The notes beneath the pieces are model-generated. The model had not been told where the DNA came from. It did no database searches and saw only the letters and a program-made list of their open reading frames with translations. A DNA stretch of 64,000 bases from contig NZ_OW235315.1 in the NCBI RefSeq assembly GCF_934924865.1, positions 186,001 to 250,000 on the forward strand. Reading direction: 5' to 3'. Of this stretch, positions 56,876-64,000 are shown in pieces (within the stretch, counting starts at the first letter, position 1; each line of letters starts with the position of its first letter). Made by a program: the position numbers and the translations under genes. Source of the DNA: Tepidibacter aestuarii. GTDB taxonomy: Bacteria > Bacillota > Clostridia > Peptostreptococcales > Peptostreptococcaceae.

Positions 56876-58240
56876 ATGAATGTTGATAAAAAAACTCAAG
56901 GTTATCTCATGGTTGCAGGAGCAGGTAGTTTATGGGGTCTTCTTGGTTTGCTGGGAAAAATCCTTTTTCATTATCAATTATCTTCCCAAGCTGTTGGATT
57001 ATCTCGACTCTTTTCTGGCTTTATCCTATTATTTTTGTATCTTTCCCTTAAGAACCCTCAACTATTAAAAATAGATAAAAAGGGGTTGATCCATGTTGCT
57101 TTTTTAGGCCTATTTAGCCAAGCACTATTTAACCTATTTTATTTTGGTGCCATTGAAGCTACATCCATTGCTACAGCAGTGATTTTATTATATACATCTC
57201 CTATATTTGTCATGATTTTATCTAGAATTTTTTACAAAGAATTACTGACTCCTTTTAAAATTATTTCTCTATTTCTGTGTATAATTGGATGCTTTCTAAC
57301 AGTAACAGGCGGAAGGGTGGATGCCCTAAAGATGAATTTTTCAGGGATACTTGTGGGTATAGGTGCAGGATTTTGCTATGCTTTAATGCCTATTATAAGC
57401 AAGTCTATTGTAGATAAATACAATTCTTGGACCATTGTGTTTTATAATTTTGTATTTGGATTTTTATTTTTACTACCCTTTTCAAATCCGCTAGAAGTTC
57501 TTCAAGTAGGATTCGATATAAAAATATGGCTTCTTTTTATTTGCCTAGGATTGATCACCTCCATCCTACCCTACAGTCTATATGTTACAGGACTATCCTT
57601 TGGGATTGAATCCTCTAAAGCATCTATCATATGTACATTAGAAGTCGTGGTTTCTGTTACCATTTCATATTTTGTTTTCCGTGAAGCCCTTGGTTTCTGG
57701 AAATTAACAGGTATTCTATTGGTTTTATCTTCTGTAATCGTCCTTCAAGGAGATACAGGTTTACTATGTAAAAGAAAAAAAATAAGTATCGATTATAAGA
57801 GAGGTATATTTATGAAAAAAATATCTGTTATTTATTGGAGTGGAACAGGAAATACAGAAAGTATGGCACAATCTATATCAAAAGGTGCACAAGGGAATAG
57901 GGAAGTGAAGCTTGTAAAAGTAGAATATGCTACTAAAGAAGATATTTTAAATGCTGATGCAGTGGCTATTGGCTGCCCATCTATGGGAGTTGAGGAGCTT
58001 GAATCTGAGTATATGGAACCATTTATAGCTTCTTTTAAGGATATAGGTTTAAACGAAAAGCCTATGATTTTATTCGGGTCATATGATTGGGGCGACGGAG
58101 AATGGATGAGAGAATGGGATGAGAGAATGAAAAATTATGGAGCTAATATATTACAAGAAGGGTTAATAGCTCATTTAAGGCCAGAAGATGAAGATTTACA
58201 TAAATGTGAAGAAATAGGAAAGAAATTAGCTAGTATTTAA
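56876..58240 (+). CDS. EamA/DMT-family transporter read in frame into a flavodoxin
   Basis: Residues 1-about 300 form a ten-helix EamA (drug/metabolite exporter) protein with two homologous halves: LMVAGAGSLWGLLGLLGK...VILLYTSPIFVMILSRIFYKE and GILVGIGAGFCYALMPIISK...VVVSVTISYFVFREALG. The frame continues without a stop through KRKKISIDYKRGIF into a complete flavodoxin (residues 313-454). The junction coincides with the left end of a 457-bp duplication, so the original EamA stop was probably lost when the copy inserted. Codon use of the EamA part (CTT, CTC, TCC, CCC) differs from neighbours, suggesting transfer. Transport substrate unknown. Whether fusion or separate flavodoxin is made is open. 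Confidence 0.75.
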   Translation: MNVDKKTQGYLMVAGAGSLWGLLGLLGKILFHYQLSSQAVGLSRLFSGFILLFLYLSLKNPQLLKIDKKGLIHVAFLGLFSQALFNLFYFGAIEATSIATAVILLYTSPIFVMILSRIFYKELLTPFKIISLFLCIIGCFLTVTGGRVDALKMNFSGILVGIGAGFCYALMPIISKSIVDKYNSWTIVFYNFVFGFLFLLPFSNPLEVLQVGFDIKIWLLFICLGLITSILPYSLYVTGLSFGIESSKASIICTLEVVVSVTISYFVFREALGFWKLTGILLVLSSVIVLQGDTGLLCKRKKISIDYKRGIFMKKISVIYWSGTGNTESMAQSISKGAQGNREVKLVKVEYATKEDILNADAVAIGCPSMGVEELESEYMEPFIASFKDIGLNEKPMILFGSYDWGDGEWMREWDERMKNYGANILQEGLIAHLRPEDEDLHKCEEIGKKLASI

Positions 58241-58257
58241 TTATTAGTTAAGAAATA
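57801..58257 (+). repeat. Direct duplication block, second copy (flavodoxin gene)
   Basis: Same orientation and length as 52639-53095. The Fur box and promoter of the first copy are not included, so this copy depends on the EamA promoter. Confidence 0.88.
57812..58240 (+). other. Internal flavodoxin start within the EamA fusion frame
   Basis: ATG 57812 with GAGAGG 7 bp upstream would yield a free 142-residue flavodoxin nearly identical to the one at 52650, keeping YWSGTGNTES, IGCPSMG and FGSYDWGDGEW. Differences cluster in the N-terminal half (for example D39Y, S27Q), while the C-terminal half is almost unchanged. Translation from here as a separate protein is plausible because the ribosome binding site came with the duplication. 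Confidence 0.65.
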
Positions 58258-58315
58258 TATCTGTCACATTTACTTATTGAGATTCGGATAGTGTAGGACT
58301 TTTGTTTTGTTATTT

Positions 58316-58342
58316 AAACTCGTGCTAACGTACGAGTTTTTT
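58316..58342 (+). terminator. Terminator after the second flavodoxin
   Basis: AAACTCGT pairs with ACGAGTTT around GCTAACGT-type loop bases, followed by T residues. Confidence 0.8.
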
Positions 58343-58404
58343 GTATATGAAGATCTTTAAGTGTATAATAATATTTAACTATAAAAAAATAGGAAGGTAT
58401 ATAA

Positions 58405-59247
58405 ATGTTTGGATACGTAAGAATAAATAAAATGGAACTTAAAATTAAAGAATACTACAAGTATAGAGGGTATTACTGTGGCCTTTGCAAGTATCTAAAG
58501 GAAAACTTTGGCGAAATATCTAGACTTTCATTAAATTATGATGTAACATTTTTGATAACATTATTATCTTCTATATATAAAAGCGAAAATTCAATAACTA
58601 AGGAACGATGCTTAGTTAAGCCTATGAATAAGAATTTGAGGATAGTAAATGATATAACCGAATATGGAGCAAACATGAATATCATACTAACTCATAACAA
58701 ATTAAAAGATAATATAGATGATGATAAAAGAATAAAGGACTACTTACTTTTTTACATGCACAAAAGTGTATATAAAAAGATTAATAATACATATAGACAA
58801 AAATCAGAGTTTATACAAAATAAGCTAAAAGAACTATCAGAATTAGAAAAAGATAATACAATGAATATAGACAAAACATCCAATATATTTGGAGATATAA
58901 TGAGAGAAGTGTTTCATTATAAAGATGATGAATATACATATATATTAGGTAATATAGGATTTAATATAGGAAAGTATATTTATATACTCGATGCATATGA
59001 GGATTTGGATGATGATTTTAAATTAGGAAGATATAATCCTTTTATGAACTATATAGATAATAAAGAAGAGCTTAAAAATAAAGTTGAAAATATAATTTTA
59101 CTTATATTATCGTTTATAGAAGAAGATATTATGAAGTTGGAATTAAGTGATAATAAAGGAATAGTAGAAAATATAATATATTCAGGAATGTATTTGAGAT
59201 TTACTAACATAATGAAAGGAAGAGATAATGATGAGAAATCCATATGA
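58405..59247 (+). CDS. DUF5685 family protein
   Basis: The 280-residue protein begins [36 protein letters not shown], the characteristic opening of DUF5685 proteins with the CGLC pair. It is otherwise helical and charged, with an acidic stretch [18 protein letters not shown] near residue 196. No enzymatic motif is recognised. It overlaps the DnaJ-domain gene by 20 bp, and a small membrane protein follows; this trio recurs in clostridia. Function unknown; the Cys pair may bind metal. Confidence 0.75.
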   Translation: MFGYVRINKMELKIKEYYKYRGYYCGLCKYLKENFGEISRLSLNYDVTFLITLLSSIYKSENSITKERCLVKPMNKNLRIVNDITEYGANMNIILTHNKLKDNIDDDKRIKDYLLFYMHKSVYKKINNTYRQKSEFIQNKLKELSELEKDNTMNIDKTSNIFGDIMREVFHYKDDEYTYILGNIGFNIGKYIYILDAYEDLDDDFKLGRYNPFMNYIDNKEELKNKVENIILLILSFIEEDIMKLELSDNKGIVENIIYSGMYLRFTNIMKGRDNDEKSI

Positions 59248-59809
59248 AGTTTTAGGCGTTAATAAAAATGCTTCTAAAGAAGAGGTTAAAAGATCTTATA
59301 GAGAACTTGCAAAGAAGTATCATCCTGATAAGCATATGAACAATCCTCTATCGGAATTAGCACAAGAAAAATTTAAAGAGATAAATGAAGCTTATGAGAC
59401 TATAATGAAGGAATCTGAGAATTCAGGTAGAGCTCAATACAATAATTCAGGTAATAATTTTTATGAAATAAGACAGTATATAAACAGAGGAAATTTTTCA
59501 ATGGCTAGAAATATGCTTTCTAATATGAATGATAGAAGTAGTGAGTGGTATTATCTTATGGGCCTTACATCAATGAGACTTGGTCTTTATGATGAAGGAG
59601 CAGATTTTATAAAAAGAGCTCATTTTATGGAGCCAAATAATATGGAATACAAAATGGCACATGATAATATAATCAACAGGCAAAGAGCTTACTCATCTAA
59701 GACATACCAATATAATGGAGGAACTGATATGTGCAATGTATGTACAACTCTTTATTGTGCAGACTGTTGTTGTGAGTGTTGTGGTGGAGATTTGATTGGT
59801 TGTTGCTAG
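59228..59809 (+). CDS. DnaJ-domain protein with Cys-rich tail
   Basis: The 193-residue protein has an N-terminal J domain ([33 protein letters not shown] with the essential HPD) through about residue 65. A TPR-like region follows ([49 protein letters not shown]), then a short tail with ten cysteines ([26 protein letters not shown]). It is not a full DnaJ, lacking the G/F and zinc-finger order. It would recruit DnaK to a specific client, possibly the neighbouring proteins. Two ATG codons (59228, 59231) are possible. It is coupled to the upstream gene by overlap. Confidence 0.85.
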   Translation: MMRNPYEVLGVNKNASKEEVKRSYRELAKKYHPDKHMNNPLSELAQEKFKEINEAYETIMKESENSGRAQYNNSGNNFYEIRQYINRGNFSMARNMLSNMNDRSSEWYYLMGLTSMRLGLYDEGADFIKRAHFMEPNNMEYKMAHDNIINRQRAYSSKTYQYNGGTDMCNVCTTLYCADCCCECCGGDLIGCC

Positions 59810-59818
59810 GAGGAGATT

Positions 59819-60313
59819 ATGAGTAAAAAAATAAGTTTTTTGGGAATGCTTTTAGGAATAAACCAAATAATGCTGTTTTTTTCTAGTATAGTACCGGGAA
59901 ATAGACTATTTTTTCTAGGAATAGCGTCACTTCCAGTTGCTTTAGTAATAATAGAATTTGGATTAAAAAGCGGGATATTGTTTTATATAGGATCAGCTTT
60001 ATTATCGCTTATTATAATTTTAGATAAAGTGTATTTAATACCATATATATTCTTCTTTGGGATATATGGAGTTGTAAAATATTTGATTGAAAAGGATAGA
60101 AATATTGTATTTGAGTATATACTTAAATTAATATCATGTAATGTACTTTTAATGGCAGGATATTTTATATTTAGGCATGTAATATTTATAAATCTTAGAA
60201 TAAACGTTGTTGCGTTTATTTTACCACAAGTGATATTCTTGGTATACGACTATGCTTATGGATTATTTATAAGTTATTATTACAATAAGATAAAGGGAAA
60301 TATAAAGTTATAG
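59819..60313 (+). CDS. Small integral membrane protein
   Basis: The 164-residue protein is almost entirely hydrophobic with about five predicted membrane helices, starting SKKISFLGMLLGINQIMLFF. It begins 9 bp after the DnaJ-domain gene (AGGAGG) and ends the operon. I recognise no family with a known activity. Context links it to the DUF5685 and J-domain proteins. Confidence 0.7.
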   Translation: MSKKISFLGMLLGINQIMLFFSSIVPGNRLFFLGIASLPVALVIIEFGLKSGILFYIGSALLSLIIILDKVYLIPYIFFFGIYGVVKYLIEKDRNIVFEYILKLISCNVLLMAGYFIFRHVIFINLRINVVAFILPQVIFLVYDYAYGLFISYYYNKIKGNIKL

Positions 60314-60339
60314 AATCTTTTGTTTTTTGTTTAATTAAA

Positions 60340-60391
60340 AAAATGGTGTTTATTTAAATCATAAGCTAAAATTTAAATAAACACCATTTTT
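60340..60391 (+). terminator. Terminator of the DUF5685-DnaJ operon
   Basis: AAATGGTGTTTATTTAAAT pairs with ATTTAAATAAACACCATTT across ~10 nt, followed by T. A run of A on the other side may let it serve the convergent HAD gene too. Confidence 0.85.
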
Positions 60392-60437
60392 AAGTATAAC
60401 TTCTATACTTTAATTATTTAAGAAAAAGACTTTTATT

Positions 60438-61163
60438 CTAGATTGATACACTAACGCTAGGGTCTAGGTTGTATATTACATCTTTTCTTTCAACTATTAT
60501 TTTAGCATTTTTAGATAAATAGGGATCGTTTTGAATCTTACATAAAAGCTCTTTGGCTGGATTTATAGCTATAGGATTACCTACTTTAGTAAGCATAGAG
60601 AAGTCTCCGTTTGTATCTCCGTAAGCATATGATTTTGATAAGTCTAGGTTGTATTTTTGAACGAAACTGTCTATAGCTTTATCTTTACTCTCAGAGTCCC
60701 ACATTGGAGTAACCTCTCCTGTAAACTTGTTGTCTTTAAATATATATCCGCTTCCTACGCAATCTGCGACATTGTATTTATTAGCCATTTTTTCAACTAA
60801 GAAATCAGGACTTCCGGATATGAATATTACTATATGCCCTTCGTTTAAATGCCATTTTATCCTTGAACGAGTATATCTATAAACTCTTTCAGCTTTCAGA
60901 CTTATAACTTGATTACTTGTGAATTCTATATCCTTTTTCTTAAGACCTTTTATAGAGGATATATATATTTCTGCAAGTTCAAGCAAATAATCATCGTAAT
61001 TTCCTTGTCTTTTATCCCAATCTAAAAATGTTTGCTTAGCATGAGAGTGCCATACAGAAGGATCTACTAAATCATATTTTATAAGTTTTTTAAAATGTTC
61101 AACCATTAAAGAATCTCTATATAACGTACCGTCGATATCGAAAAAAGCTGCTATTTTTTTCAT
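60438..61163 (-). CDS. HAD-IB family hydrolase (phosphoserine phosphatase-like)
   Basis: A 241-residue haloacid dehalogenase-like hydrolase: motif I FFDIDGTLYRDSL with nucleophile Asp, motif II VIFISGSPDFLVE, and motif III/IV KDKAIDSF...YAYGDTNGDFSMLTKVGNPIAINPAKEL. The subfamily IB pattern resembles SerB and PSP-like phosphatases. The substrate is uncertain; phosphoserine or a lysophospholipid head group is possible. AAGGTGGTGA precedes ATG. It is a single gene. Confidence 0.85.
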   Translation of the reverse strand: MKKIAAFFDIDGTLYRDSLMVEHFKKLIKYDLVDPSVWHSHAKQTFLDWDKRQGNYDDYLLELAEIYISSIKGLKKKDIEFTSNQVISLKAERVYRYTRSRIKWHLNEGHIVIFISGSPDFLVEKMANKYNVADCVGSGYIFKDNKFTGEVTPMWDSESKDKAIDSFVQKYNLDLSKSYAYGDTNGDFSMLTKVGNPIAINPAKELLCKIQNDPYLSKNAKIIVERKDVIYNLDPSVSVSI

Positions 61164-61228
61164 TAAGTCACCACCTTAAGAATAATTCTATATAAACTAT
61201 TAATTAGACCAATTTTAATTTTAGCTAT

Positions 61229-61262
61229 TTTAAATAAGTTTTACTTTATAAATATTATATAC
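61229..61262 (+). repeat. Possible 3' fragment of repeat R2
   Basis: TTTTAAATAAGTTTTACTTTATA resembles the R2 end AATTAAGTTT(C/T)-CTTTAT (checked over about 20 bases). It lies in the 253-bp gap 61164-61416, which holds no gene. The match is short in AT-rich DNA and may be chance. Confidence 0.2.
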
Positions 61263-61416
61263 ATTATTATGTAAAATTCAACAATATTTATTAGTAATTT
61301 AAAAAGATTAACTTATTTTATAATTAAAAACTTATATTAATTTAGATTATTTGGCTATATAATTAAAATTGATGCTTAAAATATAATATGTAAATAATAT
61401 ATGAGAAGGTGAGTAA

Positions 61417-62496
61417 ATGGGCTTTTTATTTGCAAAAATTACTAATTCTAGGCTAATGGGAACCATGGGACTTAGAACAGCATTAAAGATTGATAATGAT
61501 AGGTTAGATCAATATTTTTTACTTGATGCAGAAAAAGTTGGAATAGCAGACTATGTATCTATAAAAAATGGAAATGAGAGGTCTTTATACGAAGAAGAAG
61601 AAAGGCTGATGGGAGGACTCGGATCTGATAGGATATCTATAAATGAGAAAGAAGCTATGTATCTAATAAATCATTTTGGTAATAAAAATTTGGAGTATAA
61701 TAAAGAGTTACCAGGATGCAAAGAAGAATATATAGACATAATAAAAAATGAAGCAGATAATGTAGATTATGAAAGTTTATTTTTAAAAATATCAAAAAAA
61801 ATAGAAACTCCTATAGAGTTTATAAACTATATGACTATGAGGATAATAGGAAGTGACTATGAAGCATTAAATTTTTTTTCAAATTATTATATTGATGATA
61901 TGAATATTACCGATAATGAAGCTGTTCTTCTTAAAAATAAAGTAGTACCTATGAAAAATAATAGATATATATCTGAGTTTATATTTGAAGATGATATATA
62001 CTATAAGTCTAAAATCGGTTTTAATATATCTCATTTAAATGGATATTATAAAATAGACTCTATAATATACACAGATAAAGAAAAAGTAGATTTTAATATT
62101 GTTTCAAATGAGTTAAGAAAAAAGGAATATATAAGTATTTATAATGTAGAAAATATATTTTGTGAGAAATTTATATATGATAATCCGGGATTTATGAAAA
62201 GTGAGTTTGAGTGTGGTATTTTACTGACTGAGTTTAAATCTAATAATAAACATGTGAATAAAGACATATATTATATAAGTGGAGATATAAATGCTATGTA
62301 CTATATAAATGATACACAGCTGGTAGTTGCTACTTATGATTATTATACGGAAGCTAAAGTAGAAAAAATACTTATAGAAGAATATAGCGAATATATAGGA
62401 TTAAATAGTAAATATGAATTTGAAAACTCTTTGATATATGAATTTGCACAAATAGGATACGATGATTTTTACGATTTCATAGAAGATGACATTTAA
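61417..62496 (+). CDS. Unknown cytosolic protein
   Basis: The 359-residue protein has no membrane segments, signal peptide or motif that I recognise. It begins MGFLFAKITNSRLMGTMGLRTALKI, then contains SLYEEEERLMGGLGSDRISINEKEA and a mixed alpha/beta remainder rich in Tyr, Asn and Ile, ending QIGYDDFYDFIEDDI. GAAGGTGAG before ATG and normal codon use show it is a real gene. It is a single transcription unit between the HAD gene and the antiporter gene. I assign no function. Confidence 0.7.
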   Translation: MGFLFAKITNSRLMGTMGLRTALKIDNDRLDQYFLLDAEKVGIADYVSIKNGNERSLYEEEERLMGGLGSDRISINEKEAMYLINHFGNKNLEYNKELPGCKEEYIDIIKNEADNVDYESLFLKISKKIETPIEFINYMTMRIIGSDYEALNFFSNYYIDDMNITDNEAVLLKNKVVPMKNNRYISEFIFEDDIYYKSKIGFNISHLNGYYKIDSIIYTDKEKVDFNIVSNELRKKEYISIYNVENIFCEKFIYDNPGFMKSEFECGILLTEFKSNNKHVNKDIYYISGDINAMYYINDTQLVVATYDYYTEAKVEKILIEEYSEYIGLNSKYEFENSLIYEFAQIGYDDFYDFIEDDI

Positions 62497-62575
62497 TAAT
62501 TTGGTTGTGTTTTAGATTGATATATTATAGTATATGTATATTAAATATTGTATATAAATGAGAGGATGGTTAGGT

Positions 62576-63523
62576 TTGGATTATTTTATATTAATAATAG
62601 GTTTTGTGTTTTTGATAAAGGGAGCAGACTTATTTGTAGACGGATCTTCATCAATAGCAAAAACTTTTAAAATACCTCCTATACTTATAGGTCTTACTAT
62701 AGTTGCATTTGGAACTAGTGCTCCAGAAGCTGCTGTTAGTATTAATGCTGCTCTTAAGGGATCTAATGAGATAGCGCTTGGAAATGTTGTAGGATCTAAT
62801 TTATTTAACTTTTTACTGGTTATAGGTATATCATCTATAATAAATCCTATGAAGATTCAAAAGGGTACTATATTAAAAGAATTTCCATTTGCAATATTAA
62901 CTAGTATTGTATTATTTATTTTATGCGCAGATACAAGCCTTCAAGGAGCGCACATGGATGTTATATCTAAGGCAGATGGATTAATACTTCTTTCTCTGTT
63001 TTCAGTATTTTTATACTATCTTATAGAGATGGCTATAATGTCAAGAGAAGATTATAAAGATGATGGGGAAAAGTCATCTTTAGGCAAGAGTATATTTATG
63101 AGTATTATAGGAGTTTTAGGAATTATTTATGGTTCGGAATGGGTGGTTGATGCCAGTTCATCTATCGCTATAGACCTTGGAATGAGCAAAAATTTAGTAG
63201 GACTTACTATTGTAGCTGTAGGAACTTCACTTCCAGAACTCGTAACATCTATTGTAGCAGCATTTAAGAATGAAAGTGATATAGCTATGGGAAATGTTAT
63301 AGGCTCTAATTTATTCAATGTTCTTCTTGTTTTAGGTATATCATCATCTATAAGACCTATACCAATAAATCCAATTATATTTGTAGATATGGCATTTTTA
63401 TTATTGGTTACTATAATAATATACATATTTGCTATAACTAAAAGAACAGTATTTAGATCAGAAGGAATATTTCTAGTATGTTTATATTTAGGATATATGA
63501 GTTATATAATAGTTAGAAACTAG
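62576..63523 (+). CDS. Calcium/sodium antiporter (CaCA superfamily, YrbG-like)
   Basis: The ~315-residue membrane protein has ten helices in two inverted repeats, each with the cation-binding alpha motif. These are GLTIVAFGTSAPEAAVSINAALKGSNEIALGNVVGSNLFNFLLVIG and GLTIVAVGTSLPELVTSIVAAFKNESDIAMGNVIGSNLFNVLLVLG. The Glu of each GTS-PE is the ion ligand. It exchanges Ca2+ for Na+ or K+. The start is taken at TTG 62576 (after AGAGGATGG; MDYFILIIGFVFLIKGADLF fits the family); ATG 62558 has no ribosome binding site. A very strong terminator follows. Confidence 0.9.
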   Translation: MDYFILIIGFVFLIKGADLFVDGSSSIAKTFKIPPILIGLTIVAFGTSAPEAAVSINAALKGSNEIALGNVVGSNLFNFLLVIGISSIINPMKIQKGTILKEFPFAILTSIVLFILCADTSLQGAHMDVISKADGLILLSLFSVFLYYLIEMAIMSREDYKDDGEKSSLGKSIFMSIIGVLGIIYGSEWVVDASSSIAIDLGMSKNLVGLTIVAVGTSLPELVTSIVAAFKNESDIAMGNVIGSNLFNVLLVLGISSSIRPIPINPIIFVDMAFLLLVTIIIYIFAITKRTVFRSEGIFLVCLYLGYMSYIIVRN

Positions 63524-63527
63524 AATA

Positions 63528-63585
63528 GTAATGGCTGTCTCAAAATAGAAATTAATTTCTATTTTGAGACAGCCATTTTTATTTA
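63528..63585 (+). terminator. Terminator after the antiporter gene
   Basis: GGCTGTCTCAAAATAGAAAT pairs perfectly with its complement around TAA, followed by TTTTTATTT. Confidence 0.93.
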
Positions 63586-63604
63586 TGTAAAAATTATATA
63601 AAGA

Positions 63605-63655
63605 AAAAGAAGCTATCTTTTGAAATGATCTTTAAAATCATTTTTAAGACAGCTC
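63605..63655 (-). terminator. Terminator of the Met-rich gene
   Basis: On the minus strand AGCTGTCTT-AAAATGAT pairs with ATCATTT-AAAGATAGCT, followed by TCTTTTTCTTT. Confidence 0.7.
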
Positions 63656-63664
63656 CTTGCTTAT

Positions 63665-64000
63665 TTACTCATCATCATCCTCGCAATAGTCCATATCGTG
63701 CATACCCATCATAGGATCCATACCCATCATACCTGGCATACCCATCATAGGATTCATACCCGGCATACCCATCATACCTGGCATACCCATCATACCTGGC
63801 ATACCCATCATAGGATTCATAGCTTGCATGCCTTGCTGCATTGCGCCCATTGGATAAACATATACCATATATCCCATAGGAGCGGGCATATTCATATCGT
63901 CCATATCCATCATAGGATTCATGCCCATCATAGGATTCATGCCCATCATAGCCTGCATTCCCATCATTGGGTTCATATATTGCATACCCATCATATCCAT
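63665..64000 (-). CDS. Methionine-rich repeat protein (possibly partial at the window edge)
   Basis: At least 111 residues made almost wholly of GM, NPMMGM, MPGMMG and GMDPMM units, ending with an acidic tail HDMDYCEDDDE. The first visible codon is ATG at the very edge of the window, so the true N-terminus may lie beyond it. Methionine makes up more than a third of the residues, and the DNA repeats (CATACCCATCAT-type units) are tandem. There is no match to an enzyme family. Such Met/Gly/Pro repeats suggest a copper- or metal-binding or spore-coat-like structural protein, which is only inference. It has its own terminator. Confidence 0.7.
   Translation of the reverse strand: MDMMGMQYMNPMMGMQAMMGMNPMMGMNPMMDMDDMNMPAPMGYMVYVYPMGAMQQGMQAMNPMMGMPGMMGMPGMMGMPGMNPMMGMPGMMGMDPMMGMHDMDYCEDDDE

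Overview
This 64 kb window is low-GC, densely coded DNA with AGGAGG-type ribosome binding sites. It looks like chromosome of an anaerobic member of the class Clostridia, probably near Peptostreptococcaceae; the genus is not certain from sequence alone. Supporting signs are a clostridial-type glutamate dehydrogenase, GlpP-controlled glycerol genes with the three-part anaerobic glycerol-3-phosphate dehydrogenase, an agr-type peptide system, CIRCE-controlled groESL and abundant riboswitches. No rRNA, tRNA, CRISPR array, prophage or intact insertion sequence was seen.

Layout. 1-1050: fluoride riboswitch and CLC-type fluoride exporter (minus strand, cut by the window edge). 1.1-7.8 kb: glycerol regulon (glpP, glpF, glpK, FAD dehydrogenase, second flavoprotein, DUF1667 protein) with two look-alike attenuators. 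7.9-15.4 kb: a P-loop/Asp23-like protein, gdhA, a PAS histidine kinase, an HPr-like protein lacking the catalytic His, an amidohydrolase, and a dgk-dck pair. 15.6-17.3 kb: lone CheY-like receiver, and cobT behind a cobalamin riboswitch. 17.6-24.6 kb: a sigma-54 enhancer-binding regulator and the operon it probably drives (SAF/UxaA two-subunit lyase, carnitine/choline acyltransferase, CaiT-like BCCT transporter), both preceded by good -24/-12 promoters. 24.7-33.8 kb: 8-oxoguanine glycosylase, cardiolipin synthase, groESL, a PAS-PP2C phosphatase, arginase, and larB-larC with a -1 frameshift site.

33.9-52.4 kb is a purine block: guanine riboswitch, guaB, guaA, a second purine riboswitch with an NCS2 permease, then purE-C-F-M-N-H-D-L. 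A split agr locus (agrC convergent with agrBD, no agrA) sits inside it. 52.4-58.3 kb is an iron-limitation block: Fur-boxed flavodoxin, divergent Fur-family protein, feoA, feoB, FeoB-associated small protein, and an EamA transporter whose reading frame runs into a second flavodoxin copy created by a 457-bp direct duplication. 58.4-64 kb holds a DUF5685/DnaJ/membrane trio, a HAD hydrolase, an unknown protein, a Ca/Na antiporter and a strikingly Met-rich repeat protein at the edge.

Besides genes, two families of dispersed intergenic repeats are visible. R1 is a 124-bp element with two close copies and one divergent copy. R2 is about 130 bp, with two full and two shortened copies, and its inverted-repeat arms keep pairing while the bases change. 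The most novel-looking items are the sigma-54 carnitine-type operon, the R2 element, and the short agrD gene with an unfamiliar predicted signal peptide.
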